In this document: positions 16,747 to 24,855 of the stretch, in pieces
How positions within the stretch are numbered: position 1 is the stretch's first letter
How the letters are laid out: every line of letters starts with the position of its first letter
NCBI GenBank assembly: GCA_036557285.1
Contig: DATBHW010000057.1
Location: 31,756 to 95,755, forward strand
From: Ktedonobacterales bacterium
GTDB taxonomy: Bacteria; Chloroflexota; Ktedonobacteria; Ktedonobacterales; DATBGS01
DNA length: 64,000 bases
Reading direction: 5' to 3'
Notes under the pieces: generated by a model
Told to the model about the DNA's origin: nothing
The model's database searches: none
What the model saw: only the letters and a program-made list of their open reading frames with translations
Program-made: the position numbers and the translations under genes

Positions 16747-17547
16747 TCATGCCCCCTGGCTCAATGTGCATGCCTGCTGTATCTGCGGGGCGAGATTCTT
16801 CAGCGGCGCCAGAATAATGAGCAGCAGCGAGCCTCTGGCTGGCGGATCAAAAACAAACTCACCTTCTTTCACCGACTGCTGGCTGCCTCTGATCAACGTA
16901 ACAGTGGAAGCTTTGCAGCCCAGAACGGCGTCACTTTCTGTTCCCTGGACGGCAGAGGGCAAAGTCCAACCGTACTCCGAGTTAGTCAGTCTCTGTTGAT
17001 AAAAGGTGGCAATCTGCGCAGGGGTCTGGCTATCCACGGTGTACACCCACTCCTCGGAGCCTGGGCCGGTGGTGCCGCTAGCGGAGCGGTCCAGATGCTT
17101 GAGAAACGTGATGCCACAGGGCAGCGGAATATCCTGGCGCAGTTCATTGCGCTGTTGGACAGCGCACAGACTCGGATAGTAAAAGATGGCGAAGGCGCTG
17201 ACACCCACCACCAGCAGCAGCAGGAAAAATACCACCATCAGCGCCCACAGCGAGCGCCAGAAGGGGCGTTTGGGCGGCGGTTCATCGGCGTAACCGGCTG
17301 AATAGGCTTGATAGGACTGGCCGCGCCGCGCATGCGCGAAGGGGTCTCCGGGCTGCGGCGCAGCCCCATAAGGCTGCTGAGCCGCGTTAGACTGGCTCTG
17401 CGGCTGATTGCCAGCAGCAACAGATGAGCGCCAGAACGGGTCTTGCGCCACTTCCTGGGTCAGCCCACAGCTACGGCAAACGCGCGCTGTGATAGGAAAT
17501 GGCGTGCCGCAGCGGGGACACGGTGGAGCCGAAGGATCAGAACCCAT
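16747..17547 (-). CDS. Zinc-ribbon single-pass membrane protein of unknown function
   Basis: The protein has 266 residues from the ATG at 17547, seven bases after GGGAG. The N-terminal zinc ribbon is CPRCGTPF with VCRSCG (two CxxC pairs 11 residues apart). A Gln/Pro/Ala-rich disordered segment follows, then one membrane helix (about 105-130, LMVVFFLLLLVVGVSAFAIF), then an external domain of about 130 residues with four cysteines (LCAV, LPCGI, LGCKA, QACTL) that contains a segment reading DSQTPAQIATFYQQRL. This layout (cytoplasmic ribbon, helix, external domain) recurs in Chloroflexota. The function is not known. Confidence 0.8.
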   Translation of the reverse strand: MGSDPSAPPCPRCGTPFPITARVCRSCGLTQEVAQDPFWRSSVAAGNQPQSQSNAAQQPYGAAPQPGDPFAHARRGQSYQAYSAGYADEPPPKRPFWRSLWALMVVFFLLLLVVGVSAFAIFYYPSLCAVQQRNELRQDIPLPCGITFLKHLDRSASGTTGPGSEEWVYTVDSQTPAQIATFYQQRLTNSEYGWTLPSAVQGTESDAVLGCKASTVTLIRGSQQSVKEGEFVFDPPARGSLLLIILAPLKNLAPQIQQACTLSQGA

Positions 17548-17703
17548 ACACACACTCCCTCATCGCCCGCTCTGCCAGAGCGCGCAGAGCGGCGAACAGG
17601 ATGCTCAAGCGCCTGGGCAGGTGTCGTGGGCCGACAGGTCAGAGCCAGGCTTCGCCTATTATAGCCGATTTGAGCCAGCATGCAAAGCAGGGCAAGCCGC
17701 GCG

Positions 17704-18468
17704 TTAGCGATCAAAAAAAGGCGCAATCCACTCCACCGCATCCACAATCATGGGTACTGTAATCATATGCGAGACCTCATACCATTTGAGCGCCAGCCGA
17801 TCTGGATGATCCTGATAGAACGGCAGGGCCGTGTCATAGATGCGCTGCGACGCCTGGGGCGAAACCATATCATCCTGGCGACCATGAATCAGCAGCAGTG
17901 GGCGCGGAGCATAGTTCGCCAGGTCGTGGGCCAGGTCTTGCGCAGCAGCCCAGCGCCGAAGCTCTTCGCCCGGCGGGGGCAGCCCCGGCAAGCGCAGCAG
18001 CAACAGGTCTTGGGGCGAGGCTCCGGCCAGCGAGACTACCGCCGCCACGCGCGCATCACGCAGGCCCGTCATCAAAGCGATCCCCGCGCCCATTGAAAAG
18101 CCGCCAACGGAGATGGCGTCAGAGCGCACATCCGGGCGCGCGCTGAGATAATCCAGGCAGGCTTTCATATCATCGGCGCTGCGAATCACTGTCTCGGCAA
18201 TAAAATCGGCGCTCAGGGTATTCAGATAGCTGGGGCCGTGCAAGGGCATGCGCTCGCCATGCCCCCAGGCATCAGGAAGCAGCGCCATAAAGCCGCGCTC
18301 GGCCAGATATTCGCCCAGCGGCAGCAGATCGGTTTTATCCGCCCCATAGCCATGCTGAATAACAGCGGCGGGCTGGGGGCCGTCGGCGCGAGGCCGAATA
18401 AGCATCGCGGGAACTTCATTGGGTCCAACGGCAATTTCTTCTGCCGGGGTAATTGCATAGCGTGCCAC
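17704..18468 (-). CDS. Alpha/beta hydrolase (dienelactone hydrolase / esterase type)
   Basis: The protein has 254 residues. The fold is alpha/beta hydrolase with oxyanion segment VIQHGYGADK, nucleophile elbow GFSMGAG (Ser), acid residue in LLLIHGRQDDMV and catalytic His in YEVSHMI. There is no signal peptide. Similarity of layout is to the dienelactone hydrolase and acyl-peptidase-like esterase group. The reaction is ester or peptide hydrolysis with unknown substrate. It stands alone; the IS607-type element lies directly upstream, with the DNA between them belonging to the element end. Confidence 0.9.
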   Translation of the reverse strand: MARYAITPAEEIAVGPNEVPAMLIRPRADGPQPAAVIQHGYGADKTDLLPLGEYLAERGFMALLPDAWGHGERMPLHGPSYLNTLSADFIAETVIRSADDMKACLDYLSARPDVRSDAISVGGFSMGAGIALMTGLRDARVAAVVSLAGASPQDLLLLRLPGLPPPGEELRRWAAAQDLAHDLANYAPRPLLLIHGRQDDMVSPQASQRIYDTALPFYQDHPDRLALKWYEVSHMITVPMIVDAVEWIAPFFDR

Positions 18469-18525
18469 AAACAGTCCTTTCAGGAAAAGGGGGCTTCTGC
18501 TTGCGCCCTCTGGCGCAGCGTTTTT

Positions 18526-18660
18526 CAGTAGTTATTACGATGCTTCAGGTAGCAGGGTTAGCAAAGGGCTGGTGGTTTTATAGTTCCAAACCAATAGCGA
18601 ACTACTGATTGGTTGGTACGGTTCACGCCGCCCCCAGCACACAGGGCTGGACTGACCAGG
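18526..18660 (-). ncRNA. Candidate omega RNA (reRNA) region at the 3' end of tnpB
   Basis: Directly downstream of tnpB, and overlapping its last codons, the transcript could fold into nested stems. An 8-base pairing (CAGTAGTT at 18526-18533 with AACTACTG at 18600-18607) encloses about 65 bases, and a 7-base hairpin (AACCAAT / ATTGGTT) lies at 18589-18614. TnpB nucleases of known function use a guide RNA made from exactly this position, with the guide taken from just beyond the element end. The right boundary is not certain. Confidence 0.35.
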
Positions 18661-19876
18661 CAAGCGTTAACCATACGGGCGCAACTACAAGCGCCTCTAT
18701 CCCCTTGCTAAAAGCGTCAGGGAGTGCTTTCCGCAAGATGTTGTACGCCCCGTTCACATCCGCATTCAGGCAGCGCCCATCCTTGGCACGATACAGGCCC
18801 CGCTTGATGCGCTTGCCGCTAAATACCGACGGCTCCTTGCGCGTGGGGTCGTAGGTGGGGATGGGGTCGCTGTCTAAGAAGTTGGTCCGGCTCGTGTAGC
18901 TTTCCTCTTGCAGCACAAAGCGAATGCCTGCCAGCTTTGCTTTGTATTCCAGCATGGCGATAAAGCGGGCATGGGGCAATCCAACAAAGTGCTGATTGGT
19001 GACCCGGCCTAACTCCGCTTCCTGTTTCCAGCCAGGGTTTTTGCCCACCACCAGCGTGCCTATCCCCTCCGCTACCAGCAGGGCAATGATCGCCTTGCTC
19101 GCGGTGTGCAGGTAGTGATTGATACGGCGCGTGCGTTTGGCGGTGAAGCGCTCCATGCGGGCCGTTGTACCCGTCGTGCCTAATGCCTCTTGCAGTTCCG
19201 CTCTGCGCTTGTTGTAGAACTGGTTGGTAGACTTGATCGGACGCCCGTTAACAAGCCGGGGCACAAAGCCCTTCTTGTTTGAGGTTAGCGCCGCGAGATT
19301 GTCTACGCCAATATCTACCGCTGCGGAGAGGGAAGGATTGCCAGATGGGGCCGCTTCCTGACATTCGTAGACCACTTCGACCACATAGAAGCCGATACGG
19401 GGCACGATGCGGACTTGGGCGATATGGGCGGCCCGCGTTTGCACTGTGATAGGCAGCATGGATGGCTGAATCAGCCCACGCTTCAAGCCGGGCCGGGAAA
19501 GCGCCTGAATCGTGTAGACCAGGGCGTACCGCCCATCGGTCTTGTGCTTATAGTGCGGCATTTTCGGGTGCTTGCGAAACTTGGACGGGTCTTCCCGGTA
19601 GGCTTCACAGGCAGCAAAGTAGCTCTGCCAGTTCTTATCCAGCAAGCGAAGCACCTGCTGAGCGACTTTGGCAGGCAAGGCTTTGTATGCCTCATGGCCC
19701 TTCATCTGATGATACACCGTCTCAAACGGCAGATAGCGGTGCTCAAAGATGAAGGACTGCCGGACCAGATACAGCGCGGCATTGTAGAGATTCTTCGCTG
19801 CAAAGGCTGCCACGTCAATGGGGGCAAAGCGGGGGTCCGAACGTTTGATGCTGTGCTGCTCAGTCCGTTGCATCAT
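18623..19876 (-). CDS. tnpB: TnpB, RNA-guided nuclease of IS607-type element
   Basis: The protein has 417 residues from the ATG at 19876, which overlaps the end of tnpA by 17 bases. RuvC-like catalytic acids are present: Asp in AVDIGVDNL, Glu in VLQEESYTS, Asp in LNADVNGAYN. The usual CxxC...CxxC zinc finger between the second and third acids is missing; instead there is SDPIPTYDP and FSGKRIKRGLYRAKDG. This matches a known TnpB subgroup without the finger. The Arg/Lys-rich C-terminal region before RuvC is conserved (VNGRPIKSTNQFYNKRRAEL). The family cleaves DNA next to a target-adjacent motif, guided by an RNA from the element's end, which helps keep the element at its site. Confidence 0.92.
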   Translation of the reverse strand: MMQRTEQHSIKRSDPRFAPIDVAAFAAKNLYNAALYLVRQSFIFEHRYLPFETVYHQMKGHEAYKALPAKVAQQVLRLLDKNWQSYFAACEAYREDPSKFRKHPKMPHYKHKTDGRYALVYTIQALSRPGLKRGLIQPSMLPITVQTRAAHIAQVRIVPRIGFYVVEVVYECQEAAPSGNPSLSAAVDIGVDNLAALTSNKKGFVPRLVNGRPIKSTNQFYNKRRAELQEALGTTGTTARMERFTAKRTRRINHYLHTASKAIIALLVAEGIGTLVVGKNPGWKQEAELGRVTNQHFVGLPHARFIAMLEYKAKLAGIRFVLQEESYTSRTNFLDSDPIPTYDPTRKEPSVFSGKRIKRGLYRAKDGRCLNADVNGAYNILRKALPDAFSKGIEALVVAPVWLTLAWSVQPCVLGAA

Positions 19877-20459
19877 CCGCCTCACTTTCGCCTGCTTCCA
19901 AGCTGCGGATAATGCTTTCCGTTTTGCGTTTGGCCCGCCGCTGCCCATAGAGCCGCGCCGTAAACGAGTAGAGAATGGCTGTCAGGTCCGCCAACAAGTC
20001 TTCCTGCCCATTCACGGCCTCGTTCACCACCTCAATAGCGCGGCCCTGGCTGCGTAAGAGCGTGTCGAGATAGCGAAACCCAAAACGGGTCGCCCGGTCC
20101 TTATGCTCGACCACAATCAGACCGATGGCTTGATCTTCCAACAACGCCAGCAGTTTGGGCCGGGCGTCATTCACGCCAGAGCCGACTTCTTTTACCACTT
20201 TGGCGACCTGATAGCCTTTGGCGGCACAATAGGCCACAAGCCGCTCTGCCTGGCTATCCAGGTTGGGCTTGTTCTCGGCACTGGAGACGCGGGCATAAAT
20301 AGCAACACGGCGTGGCTTCTCTTCCGGCGTGGCCTGCCCTTCCGTGATGATGATGGTGTGTGGCCCGACACGCTGGCCCTGGATTTTGCCATCCCTGAAC
20401 CAGCGCCAGGCTGTCTCATAGCGCACACCCATCTGTTTAGCGTAGTCAGCAAGTTTCAT
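19860..20459 (-). CDS. tnpA: IS607-type serine recombinase TnpA
   Basis: The protein has 199 residues. The N-terminal 45 residues (MKLADYAKQMGVRYETAWRW) form a MerR/Xis-like helix-turn-helix, and the catalytic domain follows with nucleophile Ser in YARVSSAE, the paired arginine motif HKDRATRFGFRYL and LIVVEHKDR. The DNA-binding-then-catalytic order is the reverse of ordinary resolvases and is diagnostic of IS607. The enzyme excises and integrates a circular intermediate. A short AAGGA SD precedes the start, and the reading frame is uninterrupted. Confidence 0.93.
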   Translation of the reverse strand: MKLADYAKQMGVRYETAWRWFRDGKIQGQRVGPHTIIITEGQATPEEKPRRVAIYARVSSAENKPNLDSQAERLVAYCAAKGYQVAKVVKEVGSGVNDARPKLLALLEDQAIGLIVVEHKDRATRFGFRYLDTLLRSQGRAIEVVNEAVNGQEDLLADLTAILYSFTARLYGQRRAKRKTESIIRSLEAGESEADDATD

Positions 20460-20465
20460 GTCCTT

Positions 20466-20495
20466 ATTCTAGCACAGCCTTGTAAGGATAGTCAA
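20466..20495 (-). promoter_or_regulatory. Probable promoter of the IS607 tnpA-tnpB operon
   Basis: On the minus strand TTGACT (20495-20490) and TAGAAT (20471-20466) are separated by 18 bases. The -10 box overlaps one arm of the 10-base inverted repeat, so binding of TnpA there would shut off its own transcription (inference). Confidence 0.55.
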
Positions 20496-20601
20496 GGATA
20501 TGCTAGAATAGACTATGCATCTTGCGAACGTTTATAATACCAGTTTTCTGCAATGCCAGCAATATCTTTCGGCGCAAAGGCACAGAAGGATGCTCTTACC
20601 C

Positions 20602-20630
20602 TTGACACCAGAGCATTTTCAGGGTATGAT
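20602..20630 (+). promoter_or_regulatory. Strong sigma70-type promoter for the 20.64 kb RNA
   Basis: Consensus TTGACA (20602-20607), a 17-base spacer, and TATGAT (20625-20630). Transcription would start near 20637. It is among the closest matches to the consensus found in the window. Confidence 0.75.
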
Positions 20631-20659
20631 TACGCCAACGAAAGGAGGTGGTGCAAAGC

Positions 20660-20737
20660 ATGAGTGAACCTATACGCTGCGCAGGCAGTACGGCGACTCG
20701 CCACGCACCTACCCTGAGCGGAGGGTTCTGGCGCTAG
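20660..20737 (+). CDS. Possible 25-residue leader peptide inside the structured RNA
   Basis: The ATG follows AAAGGAGGTGGTGCAAAGC, one of the best SD sequences in the window, and the frame encodes MSEPIRCAGSTATRHAP and then TLSGGFWR before TAG. No run of a regulatory amino acid is obvious. It may simply be chance inside a folded RNA. It is worth listing because the SD, the promoter and the terminator are all strong. Confidence 0.3.
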   Translation: MSEPIRCAGSTATRHAPTLSGGFWR

Positions 20738-20790
20738 CCAGTATCTTTTGCCGAGTCGGAGGGGCAAACGCCCCTGCCTGCGCGGCACGC

Positions 20791-20834
20791 CTGGAGAGAA
20801 GGCTAAAACGCCTTCTCTCCAGTCTTTCTCTCTC
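20791..20834 (+). terminator. Rho-independent terminator of the structured RNA
   Basis: A perfect 13-base stem (CTGGAGAGAAGGC / GCCTTCTCTCCAG) with loop TAAAAC is followed by the pyrimidine-rich TCTTTCTCTCTC. It separates the RNA unit from birA, which starts about 270 bases later. Apart from this the stretch 20835-21104 holds only a TACAAT -10-like box at 21042-21047. Confidence 0.75.
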
Positions 20835-21104
20835 GCAGCTTCTTTCTGTAGCATGATGCTTGTAGTGCCACCGCTCCGCAGCTCTGCGGAGCCGTTTTTC
20901 ACCCAGGCGCTCGTTGAATCTGGCGCTGGCCGTTCTATCCTCTTCCGGTCCCCCCGGCTGCTGCGGGCATTCCGGTCTGGCTTTGCTCGTCTCATTGTTG
21001 GTTCCCAATCATTCAACCCGATATGGGTAGGGTAAAAAGGATACAATAACTTCGCAGAAACAGTGGAAACATTCTCTCCGCGAAGCCAGTCCAGGGATAC
21101 AGAG

Positions 21105-21953
21105 ATGGATAGCCACACAGGCGACAGAACAGGTGAACAGAAAGCGCAAGCTCTCATGGATAGTTTTCCCCTGCTCAATATCGCAGACATAGAAAACAAC
21201 CTCCATAACACACACCTGGGCAAAACGCTGGTCTACCGACCCGTCATCGAGTCCACCAACACGCTGGCCCTCACGCTGGCGCAAGAGGGCGCTGCCGAGG
21301 GCACCGTTGTGCTGACCGATGACCAGCCAGGCGGGCGCGGACGCCAGGGGCGACACTGGCAAGCCCTGCCAGGCCAGCAGGCGCTGCTTTCCATCATCGT
21401 CTACCCCACGTTTCCAGCGCATTTCCTGGTCATGTGCGCAGCCCTGGCTGTGCGCGAGGCGATTGCGCTCACCAGCGACCTGGACCCGGAGATTAAATGG
21501 CCGAACGACGTGCTGGTTGCGGGGAAGAAGATTTGCGGCATTTTGATTGAAACCACGAGTGGGGCCGATGATCGTCTCTGCGCTGTGGTGGGCATTGGTC
21601 TGAATGTGCATGGTTCGTTCAAGAAGGAGGCGCCGGAACTTGTCGAGCGCGCAACCACCATAGCGGAGCAGGGCTGCGAGAACGTGAACCGTGAAGGATT
21701 GATCGGCGTCCTTCTGGAACGCTTCGACGAGGGCTACGAGATGCTCCAACACGGCGGCGCCGATGGCGCCTGGCGTATCTGGAAACACTGGCGAGATCAT
21801 CTCTCCACCCTGGGGCGATGGGTCCGCATCCAGCAGGGAGAGCGGCTTATCGAGGGGATGGCAATTGGAGTGGACGGGGATGGCGCCTTGCTGGTCCGTC
21901 AATTGGATGGCGCCACCACTCAGATCACCTGGGGCGATGTCGAGATGCGCTAG
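21105..21953 (+). CDS. birA: Biotin--[acetyl-CoA-carboxylase] ligase (group I BirA, no DNA-binding domain)
   Basis: The protein has about 282 residues. It forms biotinyl-AMP and transfers biotin to the lysine of carboxyl carrier proteins. The catalytic domain contains VIESTNTLAL, the biotin/ATP loop GGRGRQGRHW, KWPNDVLV with KICGILIE, and GIGLNVHG. The C-terminal SH3-like domain ends with QLDGATTQITWGDVEMR. There is no N-terminal helix-turn-helix, so it is not a repressor. The start is uncertain: ATGs at 21063, 21105 and 21156 all lack a good SD; 21105 leaves a normal leader after the TACAAT box at 21042. The domain itself begins near the third of these. Confidence 0.92.
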   Translation: MDSHTGDRTGEQKAQALMDSFPLLNIADIENNLHNTHLGKTLVYRPVIESTNTLALTLAQEGAAEGTVVLTDDQPGGRGRQGRHWQALPGQQALLSIIVYPTFPAHFLVMCAALAVREAIALTSDLDPEIKWPNDVLVAGKKICGILIETTSGADDRLCAVVGIGLNVHGSFKKEAPELVERATTIAEQGCENVNREGLIGVLLERFDEGYEMLQHGGADGAWRIWKHWRDHLSTLGRWVRIQQGERLIEGMAIGVDGDGALLVRQLDGATTQITWGDVEMR

Positions 21954-22073
21954 CGCAGCGATCACGTCAGCGCCTGGCGTCATTCAGCCAGCGCACCAGA
22001 TCAGCGCAATGGGGCGCTGATTGCTCTTGACACTGCTGCTGGCGGAAGGGGAACCGCCAGAGAAGGAGGTTAC

Positions 22074-22541
22074 ATGGAGACGCAGGATGTTTATTTGACA
22101 CCGGAAGGCCGACAAGAAAACGCGCAGCGCCTGGAATATCTGCTTACCATTAAGCGGCCAGAGATCGCTGAATCTATTCACGATGCCAGAGAGGCGGGCG
22201 ATGTTACGGATAATGCCGCCTATGAAGAGGCCAAGAATGAGCAGGCCAGGATTGAAAGCGAGATCGCGCGGCTGCAATGGGTGCTGGCGTCGGCCAAGGA
22301 ATTGAAACTCAAACAGGGCGGCCAGGAGATCACCCTGGGGTCTCATGTTCACCTGCGCAACGAAGACAACCGCGAGTTCCGCTATGACATTGTTGACCCC
22401 ATCGAGGCCAATCCTTCCAAGGGGAAGATTTCCAACGAGTCGCCGGTGGGGCGGGCGCTGATGGGCTGCAAGGTTGGCAGCAGCGTGACGGTCTCGACGC
22501 CCAGCGGCGTGCGTACCTATACGGTACTGGACCTGGAGTAA
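22074..22541 (+). CDS. greA: Transcription elongation factor GreA
   Basis: The protein has 155 residues, with AAGGAGG seven bases before ATG. GreA enters the RNA polymerase secondary channel and stimulates cleavage of backtracked RNA. The coiled coil has the tip REAGDVTDNAAYEEA, where the two metal-positioning acids are Asp and Asp (the E. coli form is Asp and Glu). The FKBP-like C-terminal domain contains GSHVHLRNE, ISNESPVGRALMG and VSTPSGVRTYTVL. It is a single gene ended by a terminator about 60 bases downstream. Confidence 0.96.
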   Translation: METQDVYLTPEGRQENAQRLEYLLTIKRPEIAESIHDAREAGDVTDNAAYEEAKNEQARIESEIARLQWVLASAKELKLKQGGQEITLGSHVHLRNEDNREFRYDIVDPIEANPSKGKISNESPVGRALMGCKVGSSVTVSTPSGVRTYTVLDLE

Positions 22542-22596
22542 ATCGGGCGGTTGTCGCCGCGAACCTCTTCCGCGAGTAGACAGGCCATGTTATACT

Positions 22597-22630
22597 ATAT
22601 CGGAGGCAAACCGCCTCCGATATTTTTTCT
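22597..22630 (+). terminator. Rho-independent terminator after greA
   Basis: An 11-base stem ATATCGGAGGC / GCCTCCGATAT (22597-22607 and 22613-22623) with a 5-base loop is followed by a T-run. It lies 56 bases after the greA stop and before the SD of the next gene. Confidence 0.8.
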
Positions 22631-22682
22631 GCTTTTCATTGCTCAACATTTACCCCCTCATCGAAAGGAGACTCTTTCTCAA

Positions 22683-23168
22683 ATGGATGAGCATCCGATG
22701 ACAGGGCAGACGCCTGTTACCGCCACCGAGGCAGCGGCGCATCATGAGGCAGCCGCAGCCCAACAGGCTGGCAAGCCAGGGGCCAAAAGGTCAACGCCCA
22801 ATCGCCTGGTCGCCCAGGTAGGCACGCAGATGAGCGCCTTGCAGCAGGCAGAGACGATCAAGCAGTTGCAGAGCCAGGTCAAGCAGCTTGAAAGTCAGAG
22901 CAAAGACGCTGGTAGGGTTTTGCTCGCAACCATGACCACGCTGGCAACCTCAGCCTTCGGTCTGGTAGCCGCACTGGCCTGGAACGAGGCCATCAAGGCC
23001 CTTATTGAAGAGTATGTTCCTAATGCAGGGAGTCAGGTAGTCGGAACACTCATCTACGCCGTTATTGTCACCTTGATTGCCGTGATTGTTATCTATTACC
23101 TCGGCAAGCTGAATGGCCGGTGGGGCAAGAAATCAATAATTGGCGATGGTGGACACATCGAAGGGTGA
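22683..23168 (+). CDS. DUF5654 family small membrane protein
   Basis: The protein has 161 residues from the ATG at 22683 behind AAAGGAG; a longer frame upstream would cross the greA terminator and is rejected. The first 70 residues are Ala/Gln-rich and polar, followed by a short coiled-coil stretch (IKQLQSQVKQLESQSKDAG), then two membrane helices: ATSAFGLVAALAWNEAIKAL and LIYAVIVTLIAVIVIYYLG. The region LATSAFGLVAALAWNEAIKALIEEYVP fits DUF5654. The function is unknown. A terminator follows after about 30 bases, so it is monocistronic. Confidence 0.75.
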   Translation: MDEHPMTGQTPVTATEAAAHHEAAAAQQAGKPGAKRSTPNRLVAQVGTQMSALQQAETIKQLQSQVKQLESQSKDAGRVLLATMTTLATSAFGLVAALAWNEAIKALIEEYVPNAGSQVVGTLIYAVIVTLIAVIVIYYLGKLNGRWGKKSIIGDGGHIEG

Positions 23169-23196
23169 ACCAGTTCCTCAGCGTCTATTCCTGGGC

Positions 23197-23228
23197 AGGC
23201 CGAGGCTAACGCCTCGGCCTCTCTTTTT
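23197..23228 (+). terminator. Rho-independent terminator after the DUF5654 gene
   Basis: A perfect 10-base stem AGGCCGAGGC / GCCTCGGCCT with loop TAAC is followed by CTCTTTTT. Confidence 0.85.
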
Positions 23229-23380
23229 CCAGGGCAGCCGATAACGTGCAGCGCCGCCCGCTTTTTTAGGAGAACTCGCAAAGGGCGCGGTGATACAATA
23301 CAACATGATCTCTCTGCAACACCCCTAAAACCTCTCAAGAAGACGACAACTGCACAATTAAGAGCGAGGCGAACCGTAGA

Positions 23381-24841
23381 ATGGAAGAGCGAGAAGTTCG
23401 ATTAGAAAAGCTGAGCGCCTGGCGGGCCGAAGGCGTCAACCCGTACCCAACGCACGCCCAACGCACCCATACCATCCAGGAAACCCTGGACCAGTTTGAC
23501 GCCCTCCAGGCGGAAGAAGCCGAGATTACCCTGGTAGGCCGCATTGTCCTTTCGCGCGATATGGGCAAAACGACCTTCATGCACATCGAAGACGGCAGCG
23601 GGCGCATGCAGGTCTATTTCAGGCGCGACGATCTGGGCGAGCAAGCCTATACCGGCGTGCGCCGCCTGGATAACGGCGATTTCATCGAGGCCAGCGGCCA
23701 TCTGTTTGTCACCAGAATGGGCGAGCGCACCCTCAAGGTCCACCGCTACCGGCTGCTGAGCAAGGCGCTGCAACCACTGCCCGCCAAATACCACGGCTTG
23801 CAGGATGTCGAACTGCGCTATCGCAAGCGTTACCTCGATCTCATTGCCAACCGCAGCGAAGTGCTGCCTGTTTTTGTGGCGCGCAGCCAGACCATTAGCG
23901 CCATGCGCCACTATCTGGACACGCATGGCTTTCTAGAGGTGGAGACACCGACGCTTCAGCCGCTCTATGGCGGGGCAAGCGCGCGACCATTTATCACGCA
24001 TCATAACGCGCTGGACCGCGATTTCTACCTGCGCATCGCCACAGAACTGTATCTCAAGCGGCTCATCGCGGGCGGCATCGAGCGTGTCTATGAGATCGGG
24101 AAGAACTTCCGCAACGAGGGCATTGATCGCGTCCATCAACCTGACTTTACGGTGATGGAATGCTATCAAGCCTACGGCGACTACCTGAGCATGATGCGGC
24201 TGGTCGAAGAGATGATCGCCGAAATTGCCATCAAGGTCAAGGGCGCGACACGCTTCGCCTATCAGGATTTCGAGGTGAACGTGGAGCCGCCCTGGATACG
24301 CATGCCCCTGCGCGAAGCCATTGCCGAATTCATGGGTGTTGATGTCAACCGCTACCGAGAGCGTGACGAGTTGGCAGAAGTCATGCGAATACAGGGCTAT
24401 GAGGTAGATGAGAAGGCAGGCTGGGGCAAGCTCGTTGATGATCTGAAAGGGCAAATGATGAAGAAAGGGCTGCCGCCGCTGAAGCAGGCGCTCTTCCTGA
24501 CGGACTATCCGCTGGATGTGTCGCCGCTTGCCAAGCAGCGGGAAGATGATCCCGACACGGTGGAGCGATTTCAGCCGTTCGTCGCGGGCTTCGAGTTGGG
24601 CAACGCCTATACCGAACTCAACGACCCGCTGGAACAGCGCGCCCGCTTCGAGGACCAGGCGCGCCAGCGCGCGCGGGGTGATGAAGAGGCGCAGATGCTG
24701 GACGAAGATTATCTGGAGGCGCTGGAGCATGGCATGCCGCCCACAGGCGGCCTGGGCATCGGCGTTGACCGGCTCGCCATTCTCCTGACCAATCAGGAAA
24801 CCATTCGGGATGTCATTCTCTTCCCCACCCTGCGCGACTGA
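23381..24841 (+). CDS. lysS: Lysyl-tRNA synthetase, class II
   Basis: The protein has 486 residues, normal for bacterial LysS. The N-terminal OB-fold anticodon-binding domain covers about 45-140 (VGRIVLSRDMGKTTFMHIED). Class II catalytic motifs follow: motif 1 HGFLEVETPTLQPLYGGASARPF, motif 2 FRNEGIDRVHQPDFTVMECY, and motif 3 GLGIGVDRLAILL. The lysine-binding residues of the class II group (AYGDY, ELGNAYTELNDP) are present. A TACAAT box around 23290 may serve as the -10 element. There is no adjacent translation gene. Confidence 0.97.
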   Translation: MEEREVRLEKLSAWRAEGVNPYPTHAQRTHTIQETLDQFDALQAEEAEITLVGRIVLSRDMGKTTFMHIEDGSGRMQVYFRRDDLGEQAYTGVRRLDNGDFIEASGHLFVTRMGERTLKVHRYRLLSKALQPLPAKYHGLQDVELRYRKRYLDLIANRSEVLPVFVARSQTISAMRHYLDTHGFLEVETPTLQPLYGGASARPFITHHNALDRDFYLRIATELYLKRLIAGGIERVYEIGKNFRNEGIDRVHQPDFTVMECYQAYGDYLSMMRLVEEMIAEIAIKVKGATRFAYQDFEVNVEPPWIRMPLREAIAEFMGVDVNRYRERDELAEVMRIQGYEVDEKAGWGKLVDDLKGQMMKKGLPPLKQALFLTDYPLDVSPLAKQREDDPDTVERFQPFVAGFELGNAYTELNDPLEQRARFEDQARQRARGDEEAQMLDEDYLEALEHGMPPTGGLGIGVDRLAILLTNQETIRDVILFPTLRD

Positions 24842-24855
24842 CCGCCCGGCGTCTC

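Larger units (their letters stand above)
18526..20520 (-). mobile_element. IS607-type insertion sequence (serine recombinase tnpA + tnpB)
   Basis: The element contains a serine-recombinase tnpA with a MerR-like N-terminus followed by an overlapping tnpB, the defining arrangement of IS607. Such elements have no terminal inverted repeats and make no target duplication, so the outer limits are approximate. The upstream end carries a 10-base inverted repeat (20465-20474 and 20501-20510, TATTCTAGCA / TGCTAGAATA), a plausible TnpA binding site. Both genes look intact, so the element may be active. Confidence 0.85.
20637..20835 (+). ncRNA. Candidate structured RNA or leader of about 200 nt, unrecognised
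   Basis: The unit runs from a consensus promoter to a strong terminator with no long reading frame. Pairings seen: a long-range stem GCTGCGCAGGC (20676-20686) with GCCTGCGCGGC (20776-20786, one G-U); CGACTCG (20694-20700) with CGAGTCG (20752-20758); hairpins ACCCT/AGGGT (20711-20726), CTGGC/GCCAG (20728-20741) and AGGGGC/GCCCCT (20760-20775). Near its 5' end there is a very strong SD (AAAGGAGGTGG) followed by ATG at 20660, opening a 25-codon frame that ends at 20737. It could therefore be a small regulatory RNA, a peptide-coding attenuator, or both. I do not recognise any known riboswitch, SRP, 6S, tmRNA or RNase P motif in it. Confidence 0.55.

Noticed and set aside
22551..22682. An upstream start for the DUF5654 gene crossing the greA terminator
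   Set aside because: A consensus terminator lies inside that frame, and the ATG at 22683 has a strong SD.
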